Below are positions 27,432-36,437 of a DNA stretch of 64,000 bases, piece by piece. Source of the DNA: Octadecabacter algicola. Its GTDB lineage: Bacteria > Pseudomonadota > Alphaproteobacteria > Rhodobacterales > Rhodobacteraceae. The notes beneath the pieces were generated by a model. That model did not search any database and was not told the origin of the DNA. It saw only the letters and a list, made by a program, of their open reading frames with translations. Both the position numbers and the translations under genes were made by a program. The stretch's first letter is position 1. The number at the start of each line of letters is the position of its first letter. The stretch covers positions 124,001-188,000 of the forward strand of contig NZ_JAKGAR010000003.1 of the NCBI RefSeq assembly GCF_021532625.1, read 5' to 3'.

Positions 27432-27905
27432 ATGCCTATGACGCAAGACGACCTTATCGCTGCACGCACCGCTTGGGGCGATGCATTGGTCGCCATTTCC
27501 AAAGCCTTTGAAGACGGAGGCATCGATGCCGCGCGCGTGTTGGCGGGGGATGTTTTGGATGCAGCCTATGGCTATGACCTTGGCCCTGTGTTGTTCAAAC
27601 CCACGCTCAGTGGCGGGGCCCAGACATTCCGGACCACTAAGGAAGGCGCGTTGTCCTACTTTGTGGGGCATGACGACACCTACCCCGACGATGCCGGCTT
27701 CGCGATACGTGAATGGCACGATGTCCGGTATGAGGAAGCCGCAAGTTTCGTTGATGGTGACGTCGGCATGTGGATGGGCTGGGCGTTTTTCACCGACAAG
27801 GACGGAAACGTTACGCAGGCGGACAAGACGTTCGGCTACAAGAAAGACGCCGGCGGCAACGTGAAGGTTGTGTTGCATCATTCATCTCTGCCTTACGCTG
27901 GCTAA
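27432..27905 (+). CDS. Small conserved protein, possibly NTF2/SnoaL-like
   Basis: 157 aa from ATG 27432 with AGGGG upstream. Pattern: helical N-terminus (LIAARTAWGDALVAISKAFEDGG), AAYGYDLGPVLFKPTLSGG, AIREWHDVRY, DVGMWMGWAFFTDKDGNVT, DKTFGYKKDAGG and HHSSLPYAG. Order and the final HHSSLPY resemble NTF2-like small-molecule-binding proteins sometimes labelled phosphoribosyl-AMP cyclohydrolase in roseobacter genomes; it lacks the real HisI metal motifs, so that label is doubtful. Cytosolic, no signal peptide. First of three plus-strand genes inside the rplW-rplB junction. Confidence 0.7.
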   Translation: MPMTQDDLIAARTAWGDALVAISKAFEDGGIDAARVLAGDVLDAAYGYDLGPVLFKPTLSGGAQTFRTTKEGALSYFVGHDDTYPDDAGFAIREWHDVRYEEAASFVDGDVGMWMGWAFFTDKDGNVTQADKTFGYKKDAGGNVKVVLHHSSLPYAG

Positions 27906-28099
27906 GCCGCCTCACAGATCAGAAACACAAAAGCTTTCTTTTTGTAGTGACGCGCGCCGCAGGGGTCGCGTGTCACCGCCCTACCCCTTTGGATAGTTCC
28001 CATACTCCAACGCTTCGTTAACTACCCTGTGTAGCGCACCACCCCCGCGCTACCACCTGTCATAACTGTTTTAGATTATGATTTAGACGGGAGACGAAG

Positions 28100-28300
28100 A
28101 TGATGGATCAACCACTGTTAATGAAAGCACGCGCTGGCCGAGTTACTGCACTGTCGCACCTTATTCGGCACCGCCGCACCAACAACGCCAAAGCGTTGTC
28201 CAATACGGTTAGCGGTCGGCGCTTCAATCAAGACACTGATATTGTTGATCGGCTATTTTCCAACCTGGAATTCACATTCAATACCGGTCAGTCAGCCTAA
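28100..28300 (+). CDS. Small basic 66-aa protein with its own terminator (unknown)
   Basis: Begins with two ATG codons behind GGGAGA. Sequence is Arg/Asn-rich in the first half (RAGRVTALSHLIRHRRTNN) then acidic (DTDIVDRLF). No membrane segment or signal. A -10-like TATGAT lies at 28077-28082. A strong intrinsic terminator follows 31 nt after the stop. The transcript seems real; it could also act as a small RNA. Confidence 0.5.
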   Translation: MMDQPLLMKARAGRVTALSHLIRHRRTNNAKALSNTVSGRRFNQDTDIVDRLFSNLEFTFNTGQSA

Positions 28301-28330
28301 CATTCCCCGATAGCCACCACTCCGATTTGA

Positions 28331-28366
28331 AACTCAGCGCTCACCTTTTAGGCGCTGAGTTTTTTT
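28331..28366 (+). terminator. Strong plus-strand terminator after orf66
   Basis: 10-bp perfect stem AACTCAGCGC/GCGCTGAGTT (28331-28340 with 28352-28361) followed by a run of seven T. Ends the 66-aa unit. Confidence 0.88.
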
Positions 28367-28517
28367 GTGTCTTAAGCTCCCACACAACAGCCCCACGGCA
28401 CCTACCCCATCGTATAGCCGCCCACCCTTAAGCGCGCCCAGCTATCCCATTGCACGCAGGACCAACCCGCCGCTTCATGCGAAACATAGATCGAACAGAA
28501 GCTCAGGAGGAGAAGGC

Positions 28518-28763
28518 ATGAACAAACACTCAGAGAATGCGGAGACATCGCCGCAGGTTCTGATGACCGTTCTAAAACCCAGTGCCAATCTACATGTCGG
28601 CTTCACTCCCCGATATGCGGCTCCGCCCCCGTCCCCCAATCCTATGCAGTTACATGCGACGGGTGCTTCTGTTCCATCGACCCATGGCCTCTTCGGGTTG
28701 ATGTCTATCCAAAGCACGTCCCTACTCAGTGCCGCGTGGTGTGACACCCTTTCCCCCAGTTAG
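28518..28763 (+). CDS. Small 81-aa protein (unknown)
   Basis: ATG 28518 is preceded by a near-perfect AGGAGG ribosome-binding site with 7-8 nt spacing, which argues for translation despite no recognised domain. Sequence is Pro/Ser-rich in the middle (YAAPPPSPNP), with a mildly hydrophobic stretch near the end (LFGLMSIQSTSLLSAAW). A longer in-frame version beginning at 28365 lacks a ribosome-binding site. A hairpin follows 31 nt after the stop. Confidence 0.4.
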   Translation: MNKHSENAETSPQVLMTVLKPSANLHVGFTPRYAAPPPSPNPMQLHATGASVPSTHGLFGLMSIQSTSLLSAAWCDTLSPS

Positions 28764-28794
28764 GATCACGCCTAAACGCAAACCACTCTCAGTT

Positions 28795-28820
28795 GGCCCG
28801 TCGTAGCAATACGGCGGGCC
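28795..28820 (+). terminator. Weak hairpin after orf81
   Basis: 9-bp stem with one G-U pair (28795-28803 with 28812-28820), loop of 8 nt, then TTAT. Plausible weak terminator of the 81-aa gene. Confidence 0.45.
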
Positions 28821-28860
28821 TTATCTGGTTTGATGCGGCGGATCAGGCCAGCCCCAACGG

Positions 28861-28896
28861 AACAAGGCCCCTCGCTTTTCAGCAAGGGGCCTTGTT
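28861..28896 (-). terminator. Terminator after rplW
   Basis: Long inverted repeat AACAAGGCCCCT.../...GGGGCCTTGTT (28861-28896), G+C core, with TTGTT after the stem on the minus strand. Lies 43 nt after the rplW stop and ends the rpsJ-rplC-rplD-rplW unit; may work in both directions. Confidence 0.7.
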
Positions 28897-28938
28897 AATT
28901 CTCAATCGTAAATCCTAACCCTTACGGGTCAGATCTAA

Positions 28939-29235
28939 TTAAAGACCAGTGGATACGTCGATTGTGTTGCCTTCTTCGAGCGTCACATAGGCTTTCTTGA
29001 CGTCTTTACGTGTACCAAGCTGGCCACGGAAACGCTTTACTTTACCTTTAGTGATCGTCGTGTTGACCGCTTTAACCTTCACACCAAAGAGAGCTTCAAC
29101 AGCTTCTTTGATCATTGGCTTGTTGCTGTCGATTGCCACTTCGAAAACGACGGCGTTGTTTTCAGACGCCATTGTTGCTTTCTCAGTGATGATCGGCTTG
29201 CGGATCACATCGTAGTGTTCTGCCTTAGCGTTCAT
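28939..29235 (-). CDS. rplW: 50S ribosomal protein uL23
   Basis: 98 aa. [19 protein letters not shown] and [19 protein letters not shown] are the uL23 pattern; tunnel-exit protein. ATG overlaps the rplD stop by 4 nt. A terminator, not rplB, follows. Confidence 0.97.
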   Translation of the reverse strand: MNAKAEHYDVIRKPIITEKATMASENNAVVFEVAIDSNKPMIKEAVEALFGVKVKAVNTTITKGKVKRFRGQLGTRKDVKKAYVTLEEGNTIDVSTGL

Positions 29236-29849
29236 GACAAACGAGCCTCCAGAGCTTCGACGCCTGCTTTCGTCAACACGAGTGTATCGGACTTCAGGAT
29301 GTCGTAGACGTTCGCGCCCATAGATGGGAGCACGTCAATGGAAGTGATGTTGCGCGCGGCAACGGCGAAGTTTTCGTTCACGGCTGCGTCGATCACGAGT
29401 GTACGCTTCCAACCCAATGCGCCGACCTGTTTAGCCAATGCAGAAGTTTTCGCGTCCTTCATGTCAACTGTGTCCACGATAACCAATTCACCTGCTGCTG
29501 CTTTTGCAGACAGTGCGTGACGAAGACCCAATTTGCGGAACTTCTTGGTCAGCTCGTGGCCGTGGCTGCGTGGTGTTGGACCTTTGTAGATACCACCACC
29601 GCGGAAGATAGGCGCAGAACGTGCACCGTGACGCGCGCCGCCAGTACCTTTCTGACGATAGATCTTCTTAGTGGAGTACTTAACTTCGGACCGTGTTTTC
29701 ACCTTGTGTGTGCCAGCCTGCGCATTGTTGCGCTGCCAACGGACCACACGGTGAAGGATGTCCACACGTGGCTCAAGACCAAAGATTTCGTCGTTCAAGT
29801 CGACGGAACCAGCGGCTTTGCCGTCAAGTTTGATTGCTTCAGCTTTCAT
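29232..29849 (-). CDS. rplD: 50S ribosomal protein uL4
   Basis: 205 aa. [20 protein letters not shown], the tunnel-loop [22 protein letters not shown] and the globular end. In E. coli L4 represses the S10 operon through a leader structure; here the first gene of that unit, rpsJ, has a terminator-like leader hairpin. Overlaps rplC by 11 nt. Confidence 0.97.
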   Translation of the reverse strand: MKAEAIKLDGKAAGSVDLNDEIFGLEPRVDILHRVVRWQRNNAQAGTHKVKTRSEVKYSTKKIYRQKGTGGARHGARSAPIFRGGGIYKGPTPRSHGHELTKKFRKLGLRHALSAKAAAGELVIVDTVDMKDAKTSALAKQVGALGWKRTLVIDAAVNENFAVAARNITSIDVLPSMGANVYDILKSDTLVLTKAGVEALEARLS

Positions 29850-30576
29850 CGGAGGAATCTCCCTCTGCTGGGGCTTCTGCGGCTGGGGCTTCTTTCACTG
29901 CGGACGCGAGCGCCGCTGGGAAAACAACCTGCTCGGACTGTGGTTTCTTAACCGCATCCTTGACAGTGACCCAACCACCTTTGGAGCCAGGAACGGCGCC
30001 CTTGACCATGATCAGACCACGGTCGTCGTCAGTTTTGACAACAACGAGGTTCTGAGTCGTGATCTTGGCGGCACCCATGTGACCGGCCATTTTCTTGCCT
30101 TTGAAAACCTTACCAGGATCCTGACACTGACCTGTGGAACCGTGGGAACGGTGAGAGATGGACACACCGTGTGTCGCACGCAGACCGCCAAAGTTCCAAC
30201 GCTTCATCGCACCAGCGAAACCTTTACCGATGGACGTACCAGATACGTCTACGAATTGGCCTTCGAAGTAGTGAGAAGCGATGATCTGTTCACCAACTGG
30301 GATCAGGTTTTCTTCTGCAACGCGGAATTCAGCAACTTTGCGCTTTGGTTCAACGCCAGCTTTGGCGAAGTGACCACGCATAGGAGCGGATGTGCGTTTG
30401 GCTTTGGCAGTACCAGCACCGAGCTGAACAGCAGAATAGCCGTCCTTTTCAGTGGTGCGTTGTGCCACAACCTGCAGGTTTTCGAGTTGAAGAACGGTTA
30501 CAGGAATCTGACGACCGTCTTCTTGGAAAAGGCGGGTCATACCAACCTTTTTCGCGATTACACCGGAACGTAACAT
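29839..30576 (-). CDS. rplC: 50S ribosomal protein uL3 with Ala/Glu tail
   Basis: 245 aa, longer than the 209 aa of E. coli L3. Core motifs [28 protein letters not shown], and [18 protein letters not shown]. The extra C-terminal tail ([22 protein letters not shown]) is low-complexity and acidic, as in other Rhodobacteraceae L3. 12 nt after rpsJ. Confidence 0.97.
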   Translation of the reverse strand: MLRSGVIAKKVGMTRLFQEDGRQIPVTVLQLENLQVVAQRTTEKDGYSAVQLGAGTAKAKRTSAPMRGHFAKAGVEPKRKVAEFRVAEENLIPVGEQIIASHYFEGQFVDVSGTSIGKGFAGAMKRWNFGGLRATHGVSISHRSHGSTGQCQDPGKVFKGKKMAGHMGAAKITTQNLVVVKTDDDRGLIMVKGAVPGSKGGWVTVKDAVKKPQSEQVVFPAALASAVKEAPAAEAPAEGDSSDES

Positions 30577-30588
30577 ATGCAGCGCTCC

Positions 30589-30900
30589 TTAAACTTTGAT
30601 CTCGACGTCAACGCCAGCAGCGAGGTCGAGCTTCATCAGCGCGTCCACAGTCTGTGGTGTTGGGTCGACGATATCCAGCAGACGCTTGTGCGTGCGGATT
30701 TCGAATTGATCACGAGATTTTTTGTCGATGTGCGGTCCACGAAGAACTGTGAACTTTTCGATCTTGTTCGGAAGCGGAATTGGACCGCGAACCGATGCGC
30801 CTGTGCGCTTGGCTGTATTTACGATTTCCTGTGTGGATGCGTCCAGCACACGGTAATCAAAAGCCTTCAGACGGATGCGAATATTCTGGCTAGCTGCCAT
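30589..30900 (-). CDS. rpsJ: 30S ribosomal protein uS10
   Basis: 103 aa. [44 protein letters not shown] and [20 protein letters not shown]. Also NusE, the antitermination factor that joins RNA polymerase with NusG. Leads its unit; tuf copy 1 lies upstream but is separated by a terminator, a 150-aa gene and this gene's own promoter. Confidence 0.98.
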   Translation of the reverse strand: MAASQNIRIRLKAFDYRVLDASTQEIVNTAKRTGASVRGPIPLPNKIEKFTVLRGPHIDKKSRDQFEIRTHKRLLDIVDPTPQTVDALMKLDLAAGVDVEIKV

Positions 30901-31006
30901 GATGCATATCCCTTGTCTTTGGGATGTTAACGGATTGGACGAATGCCGCTCATCGGCACCCCTCGTCGCGTCTTAGCGTATCGAATTGTTCGATACTTAT
31001 GGTCCA

Positions 31007-31034
31007 ACAAAAACGGGCACGCCGCGGCGCACCC
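31007..31034 (-). promoter_or_regulatory. Terminator-like hairpin in the rpsJ leader (candidate attenuator)
   Basis: Nearly complete 9-bp inverted repeat GGGTGCGCC/GGCGTGCCC (31015-31023 with 31026-31034, two G-U pairs) then GTTTTTGTT on the minus strand. Starts about 10 nt after the predicted transcription start and 115 nt before rpsJ. A second hairpin, TATCGAA/TTCGATA, follows at 30979-30995. Confidence 0.55.
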
Positions 31035-31048
31035 AATTGGATATGGCG

Positions 31049-31077
31049 CGTTTAGGGGGAGTCGAAGCATGGGTCAA
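31049..31077 (-). promoter_or_regulatory. Promoter of rpsJ-rplC-rplD-rplW
   Basis: Minus strand: -35 TTGACC (31072-31077), 17-bp spacer ending CCCCC, -10 TAAACG (31049-31054), discriminator CGCC. Lies between the 150-aa gene and rpsJ. Confidence 0.75.
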
Positions 31078-31193
31078 GAGGGTTGTCGCGAACGACGCGA
31101 TTTACTTAAAGCTATTGTACACCCGCTTTGCGGGACAGAGCTGCCGTTGAGTTATTTGATTTCAATGTCGGCTTGTTGTGGGCGACCGAGAAA

Positions 31194-31646
31194 TCACTGA
31201 AAGCTCTCAACAACTTTCCAGAACTCGGCCCACGCTGCTCTTTGTTCAGTAGGAACCCCATCTTCATCATCATTGACTAACTGCTCAGGAGTTACCCAAG
31301 CAACGCTTAGAGGTCGCGCAGCAGCGCACAATTGTTCCGCTTGTTGGTTCGTAACCTCGCTACCTAAGACTTGTGTTAAGCTTTCGTAACCCGTCGAAAT
31401 TTGCTGCAAAGCGTCGATATGAGCTCGCAATTCGGCGCTCCTTGCATCTTCTGGGAACGCAGCAATAAGCGTCTCAAAAGTAGTCAAATCTTGCTCGCGC
31501 GATCCCTGGCACGCCCATTTGATAGCGATTGGGTGCAAGACGAAATCAAAGCCGAAAAAAACGTTGATTGCCGGATTTGACTGGGCGGATGCAACCGAAG
31601 ACATCATGCCGAGGGAGAAAGCTATTCGTCTTGTTGCTCTAGTCAT
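31194..31646 (-). CDS. Secreted/periplasmic protein of unknown function
   Basis: 150 aa from ATG 31644-31646. N-terminal signal peptide MTRATRRIAFSLGMMSSVASA with AxA cleavage before QSNPA. Mature part is mostly helical with two Cys (KWACQGS and AEQLCAAA). Not recognised. A+T-richer than its ribosomal neighbours. Sits in the tuf-rpsJ junction, where these genes are normally adjacent. Confidence 0.65.
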   Translation of the reverse strand: MTRATRRIAFSLGMMSSVASAQSNPAINVFFGFDFVLHPIAIKWACQGSREQDLTTFETLIAAFPEDARSAELRAHIDALQQISTGYESLTQVLGSEVTNQQAEQLCAAARPLSVAWVTPEQLVNDDEDGVPTEQRAAWAEFWKVVESFQ

Positions 31647-31800
31647 CAGAAAACCGCTCAGGAATGAATATTGGCTGCACCTTGCTGCCACGGAAGCACA
31701 TTGGCAATCCCCGGACGCGCAAGTCGAGACGGTCAAAGCCGACGTTCGCGACGAGCGCAGCATCCGGTAAAATGGGCTCGAAGCGGACATTCAGCAACAC

Positions 31801-31829
31801 AAAAAGGCCCCCGCATTTCTGCGGGGGCC
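31801..31829 (-). terminator. Terminator of tuf copy 1
   Basis: 9-bp perfect G+C stem (31806-31814 with 31821-31829), 6-nt loop, then TTTTT on the minus strand. Preceded by about 110 nt of conserved 3' untranslated region with further hairpins. Confidence 0.9.
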
Positions 31830-31940
31830 TTCTTTATTCGTTCAACCGTTCGCGGTCATCCACTCTCGTGAACTTTCTTACAGAAAGGCACTGCGTGGGT
31901 ACCCGCTGAGGTGCGTTCGGGCCGAGGCCCGAGCCGCCCC

Positions 31941-33116
31941 TTAGTCGAGGATTTTGGATACAACGCCGGAACCGACTGTGCGGCCGCCTTCGCGGATCGC
32001 AAAGCGCAGGCCTTCTTCCATCGCGATTGGTGCGATGAGCTCAGCGGAGAACTTCAGGTTGTCGCCTGGCATAACCATTTCTGTGCCCTCAGGAAGAACA
32101 ACAGTGCCTGTTACGTCAGTTGTGCGGAAGTAGAACTGTGGACGGTAGTTCGCGAAGAATGGCGTGTGACGGCCGCCTTCGTCTTTGGTCAAGATGTAGA
32201 CCTCAGCTTCGAACTTTGTGTGTGGGTTCACGGAACCTGGCTTACACAGAACCTGACCACGCTCAACGCCTTCACGGTCAACGCCGCGCAGCAATGCGCC
32301 GATGTTGTCACCAGCTTCACCGCGGTCAAGCAGCTTGCGGAACATTTCAACACCAGTACAGGTTGTTTTGGATGTGTCGCGGATACCAACGATTTCGATT
32401 TCGTCGCCAACGTTGATCACGCCACGCTCAACACGGCCTGTTACAACTGTACCACGGCCAGAGATCGAGAACACGTCCTCAACTGGCATCAGGAACGGCT
32501 GGTCAACAGCACGTGCAGGTGTCGGGATGAACTCGTCAACAGCAGCCATCAAAGCGCGGATGGAGTTTTCGCCGATTTCTGGGTCACGGTCTTCCATAGC
32601 AGCCAGAGCAGAGCCCGGGATCACTGGAATGTCGTCGCCGTTGTAGTCGTAAGAAGACAACAGTTCACGGATTTCCATTTCGACGAGCTCAAGAAGCTCT
32701 TCGTCGTCAACCTGGTCAACTTTGTTCATGTAGACAACCATCTCAGGAATACCAACCTGACGGCCAAGCAGGATGTGCTCGCGTGTCTGTGGCATTGGGC
32801 CGTCAGCTGCGTTCACAACCAAGATCGCGCCGTCCATCTGAGCAGCACCAGTGATCATGTTTTTCACGTAGTCAGCGTGACCTGGGCAGTCAACGTGCGC
32901 GTAGTGGCGGTTCTCTGTTTCGTACTCAACGTGCGCTGTGGAAATCGTGATACCACGTGCTTTTTCTTCTGGCGCGCCGTCAATCTGGTCGTACGCTTGG
33001 AAGTCACCGAAATACTTGGTGATCGCCGCTGTCAGTGTCGTCTTGCCGTGGTCAACGTGGCCGATTGTGCCGATGTTAACGTGCGGTTTATTACGTTCAA
33101 ACTTTTCCTTAGCCAT
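31941..33116 (-). CDS. tuf: Elongation factor Tu (copy 1, str operon)
   Basis: 391 aa GTPase carrying aminoacyl-tRNA to the ribosome. G1 [11 protein letters not shown] at residues 18-28, G3 [12 protein letters not shown]4 NKVDQVDD. Last gene of rpsL-rpsG-fusA-tuf. Predicted protein is identical to copy 2. The two copies differ in context: this one is behind fusA, 75 nt after its stop. Confidence 0.98.
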   Translation of the reverse strand: MAKEKFERNKPHVNIGTIGHVDHGKTTLTAAITKYFGDFQAYDQIDGAPEEKARGITISTAHVEYETENRHYAHVDCPGHADYVKNMITGAAQMDGAILVVNAADGPMPQTREHILLGRQVGIPEMVVYMNKVDQVDDEELLELVEMEIRELLSSYDYNGDDIPVIPGSALAAMEDRDPEIGENSIRALMAAVDEFIPTPARAVDQPFLMPVEDVFSISGRGTVVTGRVERGVINVGDEIEIVGIRDTSKTTCTGVEMFRKLLDRGEAGDNIGALLRGVDREGVERGQVLCKPGSVNPHTKFEAEVYILTKDEGGRHTPFFANYRPQFYFRTTDVTGTVVLPEGTEMVMPGDNLKFSAELIAPIAMEEGLRFAIREGGRTVGSGVVSKILD

Positions 33117-33191
33117 GATGGCCTCCTTGGTATGTAACCGATGCAGTGCATCGTATTGTGGGGGTGCGGTGGGCCCGAAGGCCCACCGGAC

Positions 33192-35309
33192 TTATGCGAA
33201 TTTTGCCTGAATCTCGTCAGAGATGTTGCTTGGAACCGGATCGTAGTGACCGAACTGCATAGTGAAGTTCGCACGACCAGAGGACATGGAGCGCAACGTG
33301 TTGATGTAGCCGAACATGTTGGCCAATGGCACATAGGCGTCGATTGCAATCGCGTTACCGCGAGTGTCTTGACCCTGAACCTGACCGCGACGTGATGTCA
33401 GGTCACCAATGATACCACCTGTGTATTCTTCAGGTGTTACAACTTCGACCTTCATGATTGGCTCGAGAAGTTTCGCGCCCGCTTTGCGCATACCTTCACG
33501 CATACACATACGAGCAGCGATTTCGAATGCCATGATGGACGAGTCAACGTCGTGGAACTTACCGTCAAGCAGCTGAACCTTGAAGTCGATCACAGGGAAG
33601 CCAGCCAAAGGTCCGTTGTCCATAACGGACAGGATGCCTTTTTCGACGCCTGGGATGTATTCCTTCGGAACAGCACCACCAACGATCTTGGATTCGAAGG
33701 AGTAACCTTCGCCAGCTTCGGTTGGAGAAATGAGCATTTTCACTTCGCCGTACTGACCGGAACCACCAGATTGTTTCTTGTGCGTGTAAGTGTGCTCGAC
33801 TTCGTGACCAATGGTCTCGCGGTAAGCAACTTGTGGTGCACCGATGTTCGCTTCGACTTTGAATTCGCGCTTAAGGCGGTCAATCAAGATGTCGAGGTGA
33901 AGTTCGCCCATGCCTTTCATGATGGTCTGACCGGATTCGAGGTCAGTTTCCACGCGGAAGGATGGATCTTCGGCAGCCAGACGCTGCAGGCCGAGAGACA
34001 TTTTCTCTTGGTCGGCTTTTGTCTTTGGCTCAACAGCGATCTCGATAACTGGATCCGGGAACGTCATCGTTTCCAGAACCACTTGTTCTTTATCGTCGGA
34101 CAGCGTGTCACCAGTTGTAGTGTCTTTCAGACCCGCAAGCGCGATGATGTCACCTGCAAATGCTTCGGTGATTTCGTCTTGCTTGTTGGAGTGCATCATA
34201 ACCATACGGCCGATGCGTTCTTTGCGGCCCTTAGTTGTGTTCATCAACGTGTCGCCCTTCTCCAGCTTGCCGGAGTAGATGCGTGTGAACGTCAATGTAC
34301 CCATGTAAGGGTCGTTCATGATTTTGAACGCGAGGCCAGAGAACGGCATGTCGTCATCCGCACGACGTGCGATGTTACGTTCTTCCGTTTCGTCGCCTGG
34401 TGCAAAGCCCATGTAGTCGACAACATCCAGTGGGGATGGGAGATAGTCGATAACCGCGTTGAGCAGAGGCTGAACGCCTTTGTTCTTGAACGCAGAACCA
34501 CCGAGAACTGGAACGAATTTCAACTCAAGGCAGCCCTTACGGAGCAACTTGCGCAGTGTTGGAACGTCAGGCTCGTTGCCTTCCAGGTATTCCATCATTG
34601 CTTCGTCGTCCATTTCGACGGCCGCTTCGACCATCTTGCCACGCCATTCGTCAGCTTGCGCCTTCAAATCGTCGCGGATCGGAGCTTTGATCCAAGATGC
34701 ACCAAGGTCTTCGCCCTGCCACAGCCACTCTTCCATGGTCACGAGGTCGATCAGACCTTCGAGCTCAGTTTCGGCACCAATTGGGATACCGACTGGAATT
34801 GCAGTCGCGCCTGTACGGTCTTCGATCATGTGAACGCAGTTAAAGAAGTCCGCACCGATCTTGTCCATTTTGTTAACGAACACGATACGTGGAACTTTAT
34901 AACGGTCAGCCTGACGCCAAACTGTTTCAGTCTGTGGTTCAACACCGGCGTTACCGTCGAGAACGGTTACAGCACCATCGAGAACAGCCAAGGAACGCTC
35001 AACTTCAATTGTGAAGTCAACGTGGCCTGGTGTGTCGATGATGTTCATGCGGTGCTTTTCAGAATCTGGCGTAGCGCCGTCTTCTGTGCGTTCCCAGAAT
35101 GTCGTTGTCGCAGCGGAAGTAATCGTAATACCCCGTTCCTGCTCCTGCTCCATCCAGTCCATTGTCGCAGCGCCGTCGTGGACTTCGCCGATGTTGTGGG
35201 ATTTGCCTGTGTAAAACAGGATACGCTCGGAACATGTGGTTTTACCCGCATCGATGTGCGCGATGATACCAAAGTTACGGTAGCGGTCGAGTGGATAGTC
35301 GCGTGCCAT
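33192..35309 (-). CDS. fusA: Elongation factor G
   Basis: 705 aa translocation GTPase. G1 [20 protein letters not shown]2/G3 [17 protein letters not shown]4 [11 protein letters not shown]. Domains IV-V are complete to the end. 15 nt after rpsG. A very long antisense open frame across this gene is a codon-bias artefact. Confidence 0.98.
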   Translation of the reverse strand: MARDYPLDRYRNFGIIAHIDAGKTTCSERILFYTGKSHNIGEVHDGAATMDWMEQEQERGITITSAATTTFWERTEDGATPDSEKHRMNIIDTPGHVDFTIEVERSLAVLDGAVTVLDGNAGVEPQTETVWRQADRYKVPRIVFVNKMDKIGADFFNCVHMIEDRTGATAIPVGIPIGAETELEGLIDLVTMEEWLWQGEDLGASWIKAPIRDDLKAQADEWRGKMVEAAVEMDDEAMMEYLEGNEPDVPTLRKLLRKGCLELKFVPVLGGSAFKNKGVQPLLNAVIDYLPSPLDVVDYMGFAPGDETEERNIARRADDDMPFSGLAFKIMNDPYMGTLTFTRIYSGKLEKGDTLMNTTKGRKERIGRMVMMHSNKQDEITEAFAGDIIALAGLKDTTTGDTLSDDKEQVVLETMTFPDPVIEIAVEPKTKADQEKMSLGLQRLAAEDPSFRVETDLESGQTIMKGMGELHLDILIDRLKREFKVEANIGAPQVAYRETIGHEVEHTYTHKKQSGGSGQYGEVKMLISPTEAGEGYSFESKIVGGAVPKEYIPGVEKGILSVMDNGPLAGFPVIDFKVQLLDGKFHDVDSSIMAFEIAARMCMREGMRKAGAKLLEPIMKVEVVTPEEYTGGIIGDLTSRRGQVQGQDTRGNAIAIDAYVPLANMFGYINTLRSMSSGRANFTMQFGHYDPVPSNISDEIQAKFA

Positions 35310-35324
35310 ATTGGTTGCTTCCTA

Positions 35325-35795
35325 TTACCAGCGGTAGTGGCTGAATGCTTTGTTAGCATCGGCCATTTTGTGGGTGTCTTCGCGTTTCTTAACGGCTGTG
35401 CCGCGGCCTTGCACCGCATCCACAAGCTCGCCTGCGAGGCGCTCTTCCATAGTTTTCTCGTTGCGGCCTTTGGCAGCAGCGATCAACCAGCGAATTGCCA
35501 ATGCCTCACGGCGCTCAGGGCGAACTTCGACTGGAACCTGGTAAGTAGCACCACCAACACGGCGGGAGCGAACTTCGAGGTTTGGTTTGATGTTGTCGAG
35601 AGCTTCGTGGAACACTTCCACAGGAGCTTTCTTCAACTTGTCTTCAACACGATCAAACGCGTTGTAAACGATACGCTCAGCGACGGATTTTTTACCGTCG
35701 ATCATGAGGTTGTTCATGAACTTAGAGAGAACCTTATCACCGAACTTTGCATCGGGAAGGATCTGGCGCTTTTCAGCGGCGTGACGACGTGACAT
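35325..35795 (-). CDS. rpsG: 30S ribosomal protein uS7
   Basis: 156 aa. [41 protein letters not shown] and the C-terminal [20 protein letters not shown] are diagnostic. In E. coli S7 represses the str operon at the rpsL-rpsG junction; here that junction is only 12 nt, leaving no room for the E. coli-type site. Confidence 0.98.
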   Translation of the reverse strand: MSRRHAAEKRQILPDAKFGDKVLSKFMNNLMIDGKKSVAERIVYNAFDRVEDKLKKAPVEVFHEALDNIKPNLEVRSRRVGGATYQVPVEVRPERREALAIRWLIAAAKGRNEKTMEERLAGELVDAVQGRGTAVKKREDTHKMADANKAFSHYRW

Positions 35796-35807
35796 ATTCT
35801 GTTTCCC

Positions 35808-36179
35808 TTACTTCGGCTTCTTGGCGCCATACTTCGAACGGCGCTGCTTACGATCCTTAACGCCTTGCGTATCGAGTACGCCGCGCAGGATGTGGTAGCG
35901 AACGCCGGGAAGGTCTTTTACACGACCGCCGCGGATCAGAACCACAGAGTGCTCCTGAAGGTTGTGGCTTTCACCACCGATGTACGAAATAACTTCGAAC
36001 CCGTTTGTCAGGCGCACTTTGGCAACCTTACGCATCGCGGAGTTCGGTTTTTTCGGGGTAGTTGTATAAACCCGTGTGCAAACGCCGCGCTTTTGCGGGT
36101 TGCCTTCTAGGTGGAGTGATTTCGACACTCGACGTTTTGGCTGCCGGGGTTTCCGGATCAACTGCTGAATCGTTGGCAT
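35808..36179 (-). CDS. rpsL: 30S ribosomal protein uS12
   Basis: 123 aa. [18 protein letters not shown] and [16 protein letters not shown] include lysines at both positions whose change gives streptomycin resistance, so the allele is the sensitive type. First gene of the str operon, 250 nt upstream region with promoter and terminator-like leader hairpin. Confidence 0.98.
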   Translation of the reverse strand: MPTIQQLIRKPRQPKRRVSKSLHLEGNPQKRGVCTRVYTTTPKKPNSAMRKVAKVRLTNGFEVISYIGGESHNLQEHSVVLIRGGRVKDLPGVRYHILRGVLDTQGVKDRKQRRSKYGAKKPK

Positions 36180-36268
36180 TAGGTTTTGTCCTACTTCCTA
36201 CACATGTGTAGCGAACCCTGTGGTCCGCCGGTTTAAATTCTCAAGCGCCTCTTGCGTCCAAAAAGCGC

Positions 36269-36309
36269 AAAAAACCCGCTGGCGTTGCCTTACCGGAGCA
36301 ACGGAGCGG
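36269..36309 (-). promoter_or_regulatory. Terminator-like hairpin in the rpsL leader (candidate attenuator)
   Basis: On the minus strand two stacked stems (CCGCT/AGCGG and CGTTGC/GCAACG, small internal loop) close a loop of about 9 nt and are followed by GTTTTTT (T run complements 36269-36274). This is a complete intrinsic terminator 90 nt before rpsL and about 87 nt after the predicted start of transcription. Confidence 0.65.
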
Positions 36310-36402
36310 TTGGGTTACAGAGGATCGGACCAATAGTAGGCCGGATCTTGACCACGACGATTATGATGCCTGACACGGGAAAACCCTCAGCCAAGTGAGC
36401 GC

Positions 36403-36431
36403 TCTATAGGTTGACTCGTTTTTACTGTCAA
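36403..36431 (-). promoter_or_regulatory. Promoter of rpsL-rpsG-fusA-tuf
   Basis: Minus strand: -35 TTGACA (perfect, 36426-36431), 17-bp spacer ending ACC, -10 TATAGA (36403-36408), discriminator GCGC. Ends 7 nt before the stop of the DMT transporter gene. Confidence 0.8.
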
Positions 36432-36437
36432 CAGCGC

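Larger units (their letters stand above)
31797..33119 (-). repeat. tuf duplication, copy 1
   Basis: 1,323 bp that match copy 2 (58142-59464) over every stretch I compared: terminator, 140-nt 3' untranslated region, whole tuf gene and the bases at the start codon. The 5' leaders differ beyond 33119. Identity of this kind is typical of gene conversion between tuf copies. Confidence 0.9.

Noticed and set aside
27432-27905. Phosphoribosyl-AMP cyclohydrolase label for the 157-aa gene
   Set aside because: HisI metal-binding Cys/His motifs are absent; the fold looks NTF2-like instead.
28365-28517. Longer in-frame start of the 81-aa gene
   Set aside because: No ribosome-binding site and a Pro/Ser-rich, non-conserved extension beginning inside the terminator of the preceding unit.
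31911-35792. Very long plus-strand open frames antisense to tuf (408 aa) and fusA (746 aa), and similar ones over rpoC and rpoB
   Set aside because: They mirror highly expressed genes whose codon bias avoids codons complementary to stops; they lack ribosome-binding sites and recognisable domains.
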